From Trichopria drosophilae (lineage: Eukaryota > Arthropoda > Insecta > Hymenoptera > Diapriidae): a DNA stretch of 64,000 nt. Below are positions 12,900 through 25,400 of the stretch, one piece after another. The notes beneath the pieces are model-generated. The model was not told the origin of the DNA, did no database searches, and was given only the letters and a program-made list of their open reading frames with translations. The stretch lies in NCBI GenBank assembly GCA_030407085.1, contig CM059584.1:104469001-104533000 (forward strand), read 5' to 3'. Position 1 is the first letter of the stretch, and every line of letters begins with the position of its first letter. The translations under genes were made by a program, and so were the position numbers.

Positions 12900-13192
12900 A
12901 ATAAATTAAATCTGTCCACTCTCCACCCTCATTAATGTGATGGATAATTTTAGAGTTATTCCCATTGTTGTAGTCTCTACATTTAAATCAGCGAAATGTT
13001 CACTGTTTCAATCAGCGAGGATCATTATGTCGCTGTAAAATCATCGAATACGAAATGTTTCAAGTTTAGAGAGTACCTTTTTTTAAGAGCGTTTATATTA
13101 TACAATCTTAGAACATTAACTATTATGTTTCTCTGACAAGCAAACCCAAGTGGCACATTTCGTGATATCCGTGGAAATATATATTTTTTTAT
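12900..13192. other. AT-rich non-coding stretch
   Basis: No features recognised. Confidence 0.4.
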
Positions 13193-13254
13193 CCTCCGGC
13201 CGTAAAACTCGATTTCTCTGTCTATGACGAAACCGGCAGCCTCGAATTACGGAG
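13193..13254 (+). repeat. GC-rich 60-bp motif, copy 1
   Basis: This block aligns almost without gaps to 40819-40878. Shared words in order are CTCCGGC, CTCGATTTC, CGAAACC, GCCTCGAATTA and GAG. Both copies sit in otherwise AT-rich sequence. It may be a small dispersed repeat or two instances of a regulatory module. There is no open frame to suggest a protein domain. Confidence 0.5.
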
Positions 13255-15500
13255 TCCAACGACCATCAGACCAAAAAATACGTTATTGGTCACGGCCTAA
13301 ATTGCGCCTTTGGAAGATAATGTACTATTCTTGTCCTCGGGATGCACAATCAATTTTCGCGTCCCGTATGGAGGCCGCAATTCGTGTTTATAAATAGCTT
13401 CCTTCCAAATATTTAAACATTAATTTCGAAGTCGATAATCGTAAACAGTAGATTTTTTGAATCTTTATATCCTGTTGTTTTCATATTTGTGATCTAATAA
13501 ATGGATGTCTGGTTTAGAATCCTACTCCCACTCCGATAATTTGTAAATTGATAATTTACCTTAAAATAATGTAAATTTTCTGTAATTCATACACACATAG
13601 GTAAGCAATTAAATTGTCAATATTATGGGCCGGGGAACGAAGTTCCTAAAATCGGCTAAAATCAACTCATTTCAATTGAGGAGCACTTTTCAGTAAATCT
13701 ATATTAACTTAGAAAACATTAGAAAGCTTGTTAATATTCAGTGACACCATTCAAATAAATGTATTTTTTGGTATTGAAATCATCGGTTTCTTCGGAATCA
13801 AGTTTTAAATTGTAAATCCGAAAATATGGCATAAGAAAGGTTGTAGTAAATCGCGTAGTATACAAAAAAATGTTGCTTTTATTATCAAAAGATTGTAATT
13901 TCAAATACACAAAAAAACAAAAAAAATTTTATTAATATTTTTATAATATCTTTATTAATCCAGACTAAATTAGTTTCCGTGACTTTTTTTAGTGATCTCG
14001 CTTTAACGCCCAATCTTTCTTTTACACGAAATTTTGTCGACTAGAAAAGCAAATATCAAGTTACGAAAAAGGTTTTATGAACCTTTCTGAACATGTATCA
14101 AACGTAACGCTATCTCATTTTCCCCCAACACAATTTATGTCAAACACGTCGCAAAAAATAACCCACAACGCTAAACAAAACGAATATAAACACAAAAAAA
14201 GTAAACATACAAAATGTAGTGTGGAAATGTCTGTAAATTTAGAATGTCTGTAAATTTAGAATGTCAGCGTCCCCAGAAACCCGTACATTACGAGCGTTTG
14301 TACCAAAATTTATAAAATATATACTATCGGTTAATTTATGCGTCAAAAAAGAAAATTAATAAACTGATGAAAATGTCTGTTATGAATGAAACGCTGAAAT
14401 CACATTTTACATCAACTCCCCGTATATTTGATTTTTTATATCCAAATAACTCAATCTAGGAACAAAAAACACAACTGTGGTAAACAAATCTACGCAAAAT
14501 AGTACGACAAACCAAATTGGCAGTTTAAGAAAAGTAAGTCGATATGTTAAATGTTTAATATATGCATGCCTTGTCAATTATTACCAGAGTCTTTAAAAAA
14601 TACAGGCAATTACTGCAGCAATTAATCGATGTTCTAAGAGTAATATAGCGCGCGTAGGCGATTCTGTAGTTTATTTATGTTTGTCTCCAATGTGTCCCCT
14701 TGATTAGGGGCGGTTTAAGTATTGGTTGGCACGAAGTTCCAGTTTACTAGTGCATAGGCAGCAATTGCTGAGAACGAGACAAATGAGAAAGGCAAAGCGT
14801 TTAGCGATCCTTTAAGGACTAGCCTTATACGATGCAGCCTTCTTTTAAATACTTTTTCTTGTCTTTCCTCTTTTTACCGCAGTTGTTAGAGCGTTCGCAC
14901 GATGGTTAGCAACTATTTTACTGCTATTATGAAATTTATGAAAAATAGATCGGTAACCTGCAATATTTTATAATTTTATCTTGTCACGATCAATCTTTTA
15001 ACAGAACTTTTATTAACATGCATTTGGCTCATTATGCTATTTCTCAACAAAGAACAATATTTCACTGTACAAGTTACTGATATTTTCTGATTCAAATAAT
15101 ATCAAAATTTTGGGAGGTTCATACTGTCACTCATAAGATTTTAGTGAACGCTTTTCAAAATTACCGAATTAAACAAGAAATGCTTCAAGAAGAATTCAAT
15201 CATTTTTAATCCACTGATGATATCCTTCGGTATAGTTACTTACTAAAGACTGAATCTCGTGAAACCATAAATTGATATCATTTAAATGCTCGAGAATAGT
15301 ATTGTTAATAAATGTTTATTTCATATCTCTTTAAGTAAGCAAACAATTTTGAACTGAACTAAAATCACTGTGTTTCATATGAACACGATTGTTCTGGAAA
15401 ACGGTTCAAACCTAATAAAGTTGGAACTTATTTTGGATACCCCACATGTCCTCTAGGGGCTTTCATTCGAATATACATGTTTTGAAATGGGATAAGGAAT
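13255..15500. other. AT-rich non-coding stretch
   Basis: The only local structure is a 17-bp direct duplication (TGTCTGTAAATTTAGAA) at about 14228-14262. GC rises mildly at 13200-13390 and 14640-14830. No gene or RNA is recognised. Confidence 0.4.
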
Positions 15501-18500
15501 GCAAAATTATTCAAACGTTCAGGCTTTAGAAAAATGTAAATTCAACAGACAAAACTGTCGATTTTAGAGAAAGTGACAACAGAAACAAATATCTGTTGTT
15601 CTTAAAGAATTAATATGTTCATTTAACAGAATTATCTGTAAATTAAAGAGATAATTGCGCCTGATTTTACAAATAAAATATCAGTATACTTAATTCTATT
15701 AAATCCAAAAAGATTTTCTCCGTGTTATATTGAAGTTCCTGTTTTTAATAATTGCAAATATAACGCGGAAATAATAGACATAATAGCACCATTCAAACTT
15801 AAAATTGGCTACATGATGCAGTAAACAAAATGTGCACCGAATTATTAAAAGATGTTTCAATAACTAGTAAAATGTATAAGTAGGACTGTTTTCTTCAACG
15901 CTGAATAAAGAAAAATCTATCTCGCGTTTTGAAGATAGTTCGAATAAAACACTTCCATGGAATCTAGATAAACTAAGACTTGCAATTCCAACATTTTGGC
16001 AAGCTAAAGTAGCGGTTAATTTGATTTTTCAAAAACTTTGCCTAATTATTACAAACTGGACCAGAGAAAAGATAAGTATGCACTAAAGTAAAACCACCTA
16101 TTTATTTTTTCCGTGTGCGATGTCTATGAGACTAGAATAGTATAATAGATATAATATACAATATAATAGATTAACATATAAAAGACGATCTAAATAACAA
16201 TTTTTTAAATTCCTATTGCTCGTTTTAATTTGATACTTGCCAACGTCGAAAGCCATCTTGTATTCAATAATAAAATTGTAAATATAATATTATATGATAA
16301 AATTGTGAATAATCTGATAAGCTTTGTGAAATTTTCATTACAGCGGCAGGAAGAAACTAATTGTATAATATTTTACTTACCGAAATTGAGAACATTTTTT
16401 TATTAGAAATTTATTGTCATAGAATTTTCTATAAAATTATAAAAATAAGGTCTACCTTGTGAAACTACATGCATTTATGTTACATTAATGGAGATGTAGC
16501 AGAATTTTCCTCTTTCTTCCTAAGGACACTACTCGACAAGAAAAAGCAACAAAGATATGTAACTTTCGTTTCCTGCACGTAACCTTCTTTTGTTTTTAGC
16601 CTGTCTATAGAACTGAAATATTATTCAATCCGACCTGTCGCAAACTTCGGCCATGCAAACTTTGCGTTGCCATAAATATAAAATTGAAATGCAAAGCCAT
16701 CTTGAGATTTCGGTATACATCATTTTCAACATTAATTTGAAACGCGTTCTAGCTTCTCAAAAAGTCTACAATAGTCGCTTCACGAGTTTGAAAAGTAATT
16801 CCGTTATACAAAAATTCGACATATATATATGGGAACTATAATAATAAATATCTTGAATTTGAGTATTGATTTCAAAGTTTTTTTTTTGTATTTAGCAAGT
16901 GATAAAGAATATCGAAGTATAAGTTTTCGCAAAGATTCGTTTGTGAATGATGTAAGTTATTATACAATTATTAGCTTCTTCAGTTCATATAATAAATAGT
17001 AAGGCGGTTCTAAAGTAGATTGATAATCACATTCGGGTTTTCCTAGATTTCGTCGTAACCAAACAAGCAGCAGGTTAATCAGTATTTTAGTAGCATTTTC
17101 TGGACATATCTTAATTGCCATGAGATTGAAATAACACGTAACAACCCCAAAAATAAAACATTATAGGCAAAATTTGTTTCTAATAATTTGCACATGGAGA
17201 AAAATGAAATAGTTGGAACTACTAAATACAGATAGTCGAATAAAACACAGCTATCATTTCTAATTAATTTCGCTATCTAGCTTTTTATCATTTTAGAACC
17301 CTTTATAATTATAATTACCTAAAAATGTGCACTCATGATACTTTGGACAAATAATAATACATTTTGTATGTCAGAATGTATATTATAACAGTTTCCAGGA
17401 TAAATTAAAACTGAGTAATATTTTTAAACCCATAGTAAATGTAGTAAATAACAATGACGGGATAATTAGTTTTCAATTTATCTACGTTCATTGCAAAGTA
17501 TTCATTTTTAAACAGTTACATAAAGAGACTCATCCCCTTAAGTTGGATTGTAACATAACCTCAAATTATAAAAAAAAATATTTTGCATGATTCGTAAAAA
17601 ATTAGTACATTTTCAACTACTATTGGTAAGTTATAGCTATTTCATAACTTTTTATGTTAAAATAAATAGTTTAAGAAGTAAAACCCAAGTGTAATTTTGT
17701 ATTTTATATATTAGTTTGTTTATAATGATTCATCATAAGTTTATTTCATATGAAACTTTTCGTGACTGTTTTAGAATTGGTTATAATGTGGCAAGATCTG
17801 TACTGCCACAGATATTATAAAAATTAATATACATTTATTAAATGCTAAAAGTTTGATTAATTTCATTCAAAATAATCATTAAATTTGATGAATGTTATGG
17901 AAACACATTTATTAAATTTAATGTCATTTTTAATAGTGTATATTTAGATTGTAAAAGAATGATAAAGGAAAGTATAGGTATATAGCATCGTGGCAAAAGC
18001 AAGCCTGTTTTCGAAATTTATGACTTAAATGTATAAGTTAGAAATTTATAATGTTAATTATTATTTAAAAAAGCAATTGAAAAAATTGTTTATGATGAAT
18101 AATTTTGTCCACTTTTATAGTACACTGCCCAGTTTCCCTAGAATTGTAACATGGAAATAAAATGAGTAAAACTATCCAGAAACAGGGTTCGATTTCTACA
18201 AGGGAATCAAATGAATAGTTTCCAAACTTAACCAATCGCTCTTTCTAATAAAAATTCCGGATTTCTTCATGGGTATATTTTAATTTTGATATTTTTGTAT
18301 CTCTTCCATTTCCGCATTGAAATCTTAAATCGTGCCATATTTTTTGTTGATAATTTTAAGAATTTGTATTCAATTACACAAAATATGAACTACTTTTGCA
18401 TTGCATAAAAATCTTTTTAAACATGATATTTTGTCTATAAATGATGTAGAATAGCTTTTGGGACAAATTTTGAAACAATAAATTGTATATTCGTTCATAC

Positions 18501-19269
18501 AATGAATTAACAAGAAATATAAAAAAACAATATCTTTAAATAAAAATGCTTGGTATTTATCGTAATTTCATTTTTTATTAATTATGTAAAAAAACACCAA
18601 AATGTAAGCTAGCATATCACGATCCCTATATATTTTTTAAATTTTACATATAACAAAAAAAGTCAAGTATTTTGAATTAGTTTTTTCATGCTCCTTAGCT
18701 ACTTCTTGTATAGAAAACATTCAAGTTCCTGATCTCATTCTCATCAAAATGAATCACCTGAATTATAGTCATATAACTAATAATCTGCAGAAAAAGGAAT
18801 CTTCAGAAAATAGGAAGAAAGGTATCATATATCCTAACATTATGTGTTAATTTCACACTAATAGCATATTCCATAAAACACCTGTACTGTGCTAGTAGCG
18901 AACGACTTCTTGCTAATGTTTCGAACAGTATGTTGCAAAACATAAGGCTGTAAAATGAGCTACTATCTATTTTCTAATTGAGGCCACTTCGCAAATCAAT
19001 TTGTACTTTGAATTAATCGAAATTCCTTTACGTTCAAATGTGCCATGAGAATATTATATCAGGGTAAAAAATATGTTCCCTCGACAATAAGTCTTTCTTA
19101 AGTTCAAGAGAAATTAGTTCGTGTATGCGATTTTACAATATTTTTGATATTTTTTAGAAACAATTTATAAGACTCGTTAGTCGAAAAACTTTATTCTTCA
19201 AAGGTCAAAAATTAACTAACTAAAAACTGTTAAAAGATTTCAAGGCTTATAGTGAACAAATATGATGGA
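15501..19269. other. AT-rich non-coding stretch
   Basis: Nearly 4 kb of AT-rich sequence without a frame above 62 codons. A patch near 15540-15660 with ACAGAATTATCTGT-like words resembles one near 22550-22690, which hints at a degenerate repeat, but I could not align the two. Nothing else is supported. Confidence 0.4.
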
Positions 19270-19870
19270 ATTTTGCAACTTATTTTTTTAAAATCTTTCG
19301 GTTCTTTTGCCCCCTGACTTCAGAAACGTTTTTTGGAGATGGAAAGTTTTTTTCGAAAAATTATTTTTGTCATCAGACGAGCGAGAAAGATTTTTTCCAT
19401 TAAAAATGGAAAGAACCTCTCTCTGGCGTTTCATCCCGGTCTGTATCATCTGGAATCATCAGCAATGCTTTGTGATACAGACCTGCCCTGTACGCCGTTG
19501 TTATATTTATTAGATCTTAAGTCATTTAAACGAAGTAATCTGAATTTGGCTTATTGCGAAAATCCAGTATTCGTAATTGGGACATCCATCAGAGAACTCA
19601 CCAAGTACGAAGTACAAAGTACTACTCACTCGATAAGGTAGATGGAAAAAAGATGCAAACATCATACTGTTCCGGACAGAATCGATGTTTTACTAACTGC
19701 GGTACTCGCCGTAGGTTTTTTCCCCACAGAGGTTTTTTCCTACGCGATTGCATACCCAAATGAGGGTACCTCTCTAAATGAAAGCGTCCTGTTAGGTTAT
19801 TTATGTAAACGGGCCTTCGATATGATAGCAATACTTAAAAGTAGATTATATTATTAGCTGGTATTCGAAA
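19270..19870. other. Moderately GC-enriched patch with a hairpin
   Basis: Several overlapping plus frames (68, 102, 69 and 71 codons) and one minus frame cover this patch, and none gives a recognisable product. A perfect 11-bp inverted repeat, GGTCTGTATCA at 19439-19449 and its complement at 19473-19483, encloses a 23-base loop. The stem is too short for a typical microRNA precursor. GGTTTTTTCC is repeated directly near 19712-19730. I do not assign a function. Confidence 0.3.
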
Positions 19871-21837
19871 TATTGATGGTAGGCAGGGAGATTTCGAATA
19901 ATCGGATAACTTTGAAATATACCACATGTGAAACATCGAGTGGCTTGGCAACGATCGATCACACTGTGTGAGTTTTTCGCGGAATTTTTAATTTTTGTAA
20001 AATTCGCGATACATTTTTTGTTAATACAACACGCACGGTATCATGATCTAATTTGAAATCGGGAATAAGGATTTAGTTCATTTCCACTAGCCATTAGAGA
20101 ATTTAGAATTAGAGGTTAAAAGTTTTGCTATAAATTAAATAGAAAATATGGCAAAAAATGCACATTTTTACACATTTAACCTCACTTTTCTCGATAATGG
20201 AACGTGGTAGGGAAATGCTGCTGTCGTCATCGTTTTCAGTACAAAAAATCCCTTCGGCAACGATACTGCAATTTTCAAAAAAAAGTAAAATTTTATTGGT
20301 CAGTGGTATACTTCATACACTATTTTCATTCATTGTTGGAAAAAAATAAATTATTATAATTTCTCGAAAAAAATCAGTTTTACATCCTCATTCATTAATA
20401 GAGTCATAAAGAAACAGATTACAATATTTGCAATATATTTACGACCAATAAATCATTGTTTTATTTTGGCAAATTGATTATAGCTAATTATTTCAGACTT
20501 AATTTTGTTGCAGTAAATCTTCGGTAAGCACGATAATTATCATATAAACGATATTTACATATCATTATGACCATTTGTAGTCATTTCGAAACTATTATTA
20601 CTGTAATTTCAGTAAAAAATGGAATCAAATAAAAGCTCCTCCGTGACGTTTTATTGTTCTGTAATCAGGGGCACGTTTGTCTACATAAGGAGTTTATAGC
20701 TGCCTTCCGGTGTTTAAGGACAGGGACGAAAGCGGCTTCAAGATGATTTCCCGACAATGCGACTCTGGTTCTTCTCCCGTTTAATCGTTTGCCAGAGAGA
20801 ACGAACGGACCTAATTAAAGGACTTTCTTAGAAAAGCGGTACTTCGTTACATACAAACATAGGGGGAAACGAAGTGGGAAGTAATAAAATAAGTATAAAA
20901 ATATAAAATCCAAGATCCGTTAGAGCGATAACAACGCCTCTGCGAAAGTTATTGGATAATATTGGAAAGGCATTTCCCTTATTATAACTGCATAGCTGCC
21001 AATTACGTGTGTACTATAAGAAATCAGCACTTCTTTAACATTAGCGTTCGATAGTTCTCTTTAACAATTTGTTTAATTTCAGGATAGTATTATAACAATT
21101 TCCCAATAAAAACAAGGACAAAAGTTAATATTTCTACTTTACGAGTTTTTCTTTACATATTGTCAATTCTAAATAAAATTGAATCAAAAATATTATAAAG
21201 AAATTTTTAAACATAAATATTTTACATACATTTGTTTAACTGTTATTCCGGACAGTCCACATAAATAATTGCACATTTTTTGTTTTCACGGGAGTCGAAT
21301 GACTTACATTTGCAATATTTAAAAAATCTTAGTGTATTCCGCCACCTTGGAATGACGGCATGAAGTCATTTTTCATGGCATTATTAATTATTTGCTCTTT
21401 TTGAATAAAATTCATCAGAACAAATAATAAGCAAATTACAGTTCCTCCCTGGTGTGTTAAATCTAGTGACTCATCAGATCATGAATAAAATTAATGAAAT
21501 ACCCGTAATGTATATGTTGAATATGCTAAAACTTAATTGAATATGGGATGTTGGCCTAGTAACGAGCAAACCGATATTAATTTTACAATATTGTTTGAAT
21601 TTTTCCAACTAAATTTCCGCCAATGACAGCACTTATCTGTTCGAATTGAAGGTATTATAAATTTTATTGCTAAAATTCACATATTTTTTTAATTATGGTA
21701 AAGATGGAAACTGTTGAATTATTTAAGATTTTCCAAAAAAATTCAAACTGAGCTACGTGCAGAAGAAGTCAAATAAATTGCAAAATTAAAATCTGTTTAC
21801 TTAAATAATTATTGATAAGAAGTTTCTATGGCTGGTA
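19871..21837. other. Non-coding stretch with a GC-richer core
   Basis: Mostly AT-rich. The interval 20640-20860 is GC-richer and not repetitive, and could be a conserved non-coding element. I found no frame of interest or repeat. Confidence 0.4.
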
Positions 21838-22160
21838 CGAAAAACCTGACATCTCAAATTTGAGGCGAAGAACCCGGCATTTCGAAAGTTTTGCGATGAA
21901 GAACCGGGCATTTCAAGAATCTACGACGAAGAACCGAACATTTCAGAATTTGCGATGAAGAACAAGATGTTTCAAGATTTTCTATCGCGATTTCTTATAT
22001 CGTAGCAACTTTTGTAATGTCCGGTTCTTCGTCACACGATTGTGAAATGACCGGTTCTTCGTCGCACTTCACGAAATGACCGGTTTTTCGTCGCAAACTT
22101 TTAAAGCGTCCGGTTTTTCGTCGCAACTGTCGTAATGTTTGGTTCTTCGCCCGAAAACCA
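21838..22160. mobile_element. Foldback element made of about 30-bp units
   Basis: The left arm (about 21866-21985) repeats a unit containing CGAAGAACCGGGCATTTC, and the right arm (22018-22152) repeats its complement (GAAATGACCGGTTCTTCGTC) in at least four units of 29-30 bp. A short AT-rich spacer with TCGCGATTTC lies between. Units within an arm differ at several positions, so the arms are old or evolve rapidly. The ends are not clear and no target duplication was found. The unit core CCGGTTTTTCGTC resembles the 15-bp unit of the elements at 48.0, 50.2 and 59.8 kb, and 30 is twice 15, but common origin is only an inference. Confidence 0.65.
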
Positions 22161-24244
22161 TTAGCACTAGAGAGGAGCTAGTATTAAATCATCACGTATT
22201 TTGTCAGGACACAGGCAGGTTTGGTGTAATGCACATGCATGTCTAATAGACAAAACGTGAACATTCATTGCTAATTCCTTTCAAATGCAAGCGTTGCTGA
22301 TTTCCATTTCTATTAGAGCTAAGCTAGATTATTCTTGTGTTTACTTTATTTTAGTATCTTACTAATATTACTTAGCCACAATTTCTCGAATAGAATCTGC
22401 ACTTTTGAATCTTTTCGATTCGCTATATATTATTTATTGAAACTGTTCGAATCGAAATAGGCAATAAATGTTTTCTGCATATGAACCCATAAGGTCATGG
22501 ACGATATAAATTAAACATGAGCACATACACGCAGAAAAATGATCTCCAGAATTAACAGAATGGACGACACTTATATATTTATGTAAAACCAACAGCGGTA
22601 TTTGCTTAAAATTGTAGATGATTCTGTTAAATTGACAGATAAATCAGTTGAATTCACAGATAATTTGTGTAAGATTTACAGATATTTTTTCTCTTGTCAT
22701 TTACTATAAAACTAAGAGATGTTTTTTGTAAAAACTAGAGAATTTTGATGTTTACAGCTTTCTCAAAATTCTAACACTCGAATAATGTATAATGACGAAA
22801 AGTGAAGTGCGTGCAAAATATGCTTGCTTTCTACGTTATAGAAAGTACTTTTGATAAGATTCAACATGAATTATTCATTAAAAAATGAAATTAAAACCCT
22901 TATCGTTTCGTTACTACTTATGATAACAGAAATGCATGACTATATTTCAGATATATCAACAATGATAATCGCTATCCCACAAGTGTCACTATGCGCAATT
23001 ATTAAGAATAAACATAAATGTATTGCTGATGAGCTGAAAGATTATGACAGTGATGCTTTTAATAGTTATTATATTGATAAAATTCCTCATTATAAACGTA
23101 ATTGCTTTTTTCTCACTGTATATTCATATATAACGGATAAATGAGGTAATGGACATAAATATCCTCTGATTTCAAATGATACGTAAACGTACAATTTCAC
23201 TAAATATTTAATTAAGAATATCTTAGCAAAAAGATATAAATTAAGGGAGAAATTCAATACTTTAAAATGAATATATAACTTCATTAACATCCACACTTTT
23301 TTCGGACGATGGCTTATTTTTGTTTCTGAAATTTACGTGTTTCTGATAAATGTATATGAATGTGTAATTTTTTAGTACCTAATTAAATATGTACGTCAAA
23401 TTTTTTGTATAGAAAATTATTACTTTGAATGCGACAGAATGTAATGCCTTAGATTAGTAAAAAATTGCTAGAAATAATTATTAATAACGAATTACTAAAG
23501 AGCTACTAGTATTAACGAAATCTGAGATATATGTTTGCAACATGACGGATATAATTGTAGTATTAAAATGAGAGTCGGCTTGTAAGTGTGACATTTAACA
23601 ATCTAAATAAGCTCAAAATAAATAAAATTTTACAAACCGAAAGACAATGAGCCGTTTTGAAAATTTCGCGAAATTAAACTAATCATATTAATTTCAACAC
23701 ATTTGGAAAATTTGATACGAGATCTTGGTATCTTTTTAATTGCATAATAGGAGTGCTTCCATTCACATTTCACAAATTAAGTACATTTTATCACTAAAGT
23801 AAATTTTTACTATTACAGAGTGAAATCAGCTACTTTTCCAAATTAAACTTCAATATCGTCTAAGGAATAGACTTTAAAATACTGTATGTTTATATTTAAT
23901 TTATATTTGTATGTTTGATGAAAATTAATGTTTTTTGTTTTGTATTTTTCTTCCGTATTTATTTTTCATTACATAGATTAAAAAAATTACTTTTATACTT
24001 TTTTAAATACCAAGTACAATGTTGAAAACATTTTTGTTGCTTTTGACGCTGACAGAATTATCCAACCATATTTGTCTCATTCTCGACAAAAGGAAGGTTA
24101 AATGTCTAAAAATTTGAATTTTTACCCATATTTCCAGTTCTGTAATAACAATAAATATTAACCAATGTGTTATATTGTTTAAAATAATAAAGTGGAAAAA
24201 TGGTGGCTTTTTACAAAACAATGTATGCTGACACGAAGACATCA
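22161..24244. other. AT-rich non-coding stretch
   Basis: A 97-codon plus frame at 22851-23144 starts at a non-ATG codon and has no recognisable domain. The interval 22550-22700 repeats degenerate ACAGAT and GTTAAATT words. No gene is supported. Confidence 0.4.
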
Positions 24245-24565
24245 CACAAAAATGATGAATTTGGGTACTCGGGAGTTTTTCGAGTTTTCAGATTACAAAT
24301 CTGAACTCATATGCAAAATTCAAAACGGCGATTCCAAAATGGCAAACCGAAATATAAAAAGTTAATTGATTGATATGAAAGAGAGTATTCCGACGTTTTC
24401 GGAGTCGCATGTTACGATTTTGCAGTTTTTGAAAATTCAAAATGTCGGATTAAAAACGGTAACCCAAAATGTAGAAAATTACTCGATAAGTTGAGACTGG
24501 GTACTCGGAGATTTTTACGGGCACTGATTACAAATCTAAACCAAGATTTTGAAAATTCAAAACTC
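24245..24565 (+). repeat. Tandem units of the TTCAAAATGGCG family, direct orientation
   Basis: About two and a half degenerate units of roughly 120-130 bp. Each runs TGGGTACTCGG, a TTTTTCG-like phrase, GATTACAAATCTGAAC, TTTTGAAAATTCAAAA and AATGGCAAACCGAAAT. The third unit breaks off near 24560. The same phrases appear in reverse at 25135-25330, at 4.4-4.8 kb and at 43.3-43.6 kb. No coding capacity is visible. Confidence 0.65.
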
Positions 24566-24719
24566 TTTTCAAAACCTTTCCCACAAGGAAAAACAATATT
24601 GTGGCTTTTTTTCGAAAAATGTTCATCCTATTACTTATATGTAACAAAAAATGGCACACAATGACACTAATTTTGAGAGTGTACGTTAGTGCAATAAATT
24701 CAAAATGTCGATTAGTGCA
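24566..24719. other. Interruption inside the repeat cluster
   Basis: About 150 bp without the family phrases separates the tandem units from the next unit. It could be an insertion or a decayed unit. Confidence 0.3.
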
Positions 24720-24865
24720 CAATCAATTTTGTTAACGGGCGGAAATTTTCTAATTTGTTGGCGAAACCTACGAAACGGTGTTTTTGGTCGCTGATTCAAA
24801 TCCGTTTACGATTTTTCAAAATCCAGAATAGCGGATCCACCATGGCGGAAAAAGATTCAAATTGT
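24720..24865 (+). repeat. Further unit of the same family, left arm of an inverted pair
   Basis: It contains TTTTTGGTCGCTGATTCAAATCCG, TTTTTCAAAATCC and GCGGATCCACCATGGCGG in direct orientation. Reverse complements of these phrases occur in the same order at 25135-25240, so the two flank the interval 24866-25134 as inverted arms. Confidence 0.6.
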
Positions 24866-25134
24866 TGTTAAAACATAAAAGCAAGAAATAAATCAAATTT
24901 AAAACAATAAAAGCAAAATATCAAAAAATAAAAAAGTCTCTCGATTCCGTCAACCGCCGCTAGAGGAGAGTTAGTTACCTTGTCACAATGACGGATAATC
25001 GACGGAAAACGCGAAGAACTTGTTGCATAATTTCGATTCAATAAAGTATGTTTGCGAATCAATGTTGTGACTACATTGTCAATTTCGCAAACCATGAATT
25101 GAATACGAATTATTGACCTTAAACCCGGGTTCAT
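24866..25134. other. Spacer between inverted repeat arms
   Basis: An 88-codon minus frame fills this interval but matches nothing I know. The middle is GC-richer than the ends. It may be unrelated sequence captured between the arms. Confidence 0.35.
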
Positions 25135-25400
25135 TAAACCGTAGACGGATTCGTCATCAGCGACCCTAAAAACTCCTAAATACTAACGTAGATTTTGACA
25201 AAAATGTTGAATCTTTGCCGCCATGTTAGATTGGCCATTTTAAATTATAAAAAACCGTAAACGGATTCGTAATCAGCGACTAAAAAATTAAAAAAACCTT
25301 TCGTACATTTTGGCAAAAAATGTGAATATTTTCCTCCCGTTAACAATATTTTTCGACATTATTAGCAATTTTGTAGACGCAATTTTGAATTTATAGCATA
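25135..25400 (-). repeat. Units of the same family, inverted orientation
   Basis: Two units in reverse sense, each with GACGGATTCGTMATCAGCGAC-type phrases near 25146 and 25262, followed by CCGCCATGTTAGATTGGCC. They complement the units at 24.2-24.9 kb and complete a cluster with inverted symmetry of about 1.1 kb. Confidence 0.6.

Noticed and set aside
12673..12935. Frames rich in leucine and serine across the CT tract
   Set aside because: They are translations of a CT microsatellite and carry no independent evidence of coding.
19439..19483. Perfect 11-bp hairpin considered as a microRNA precursor
   Set aside because: The paired region is half the length of a normal precursor stem and the loop is 23 bases. 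Flanking pairing does not extend it.
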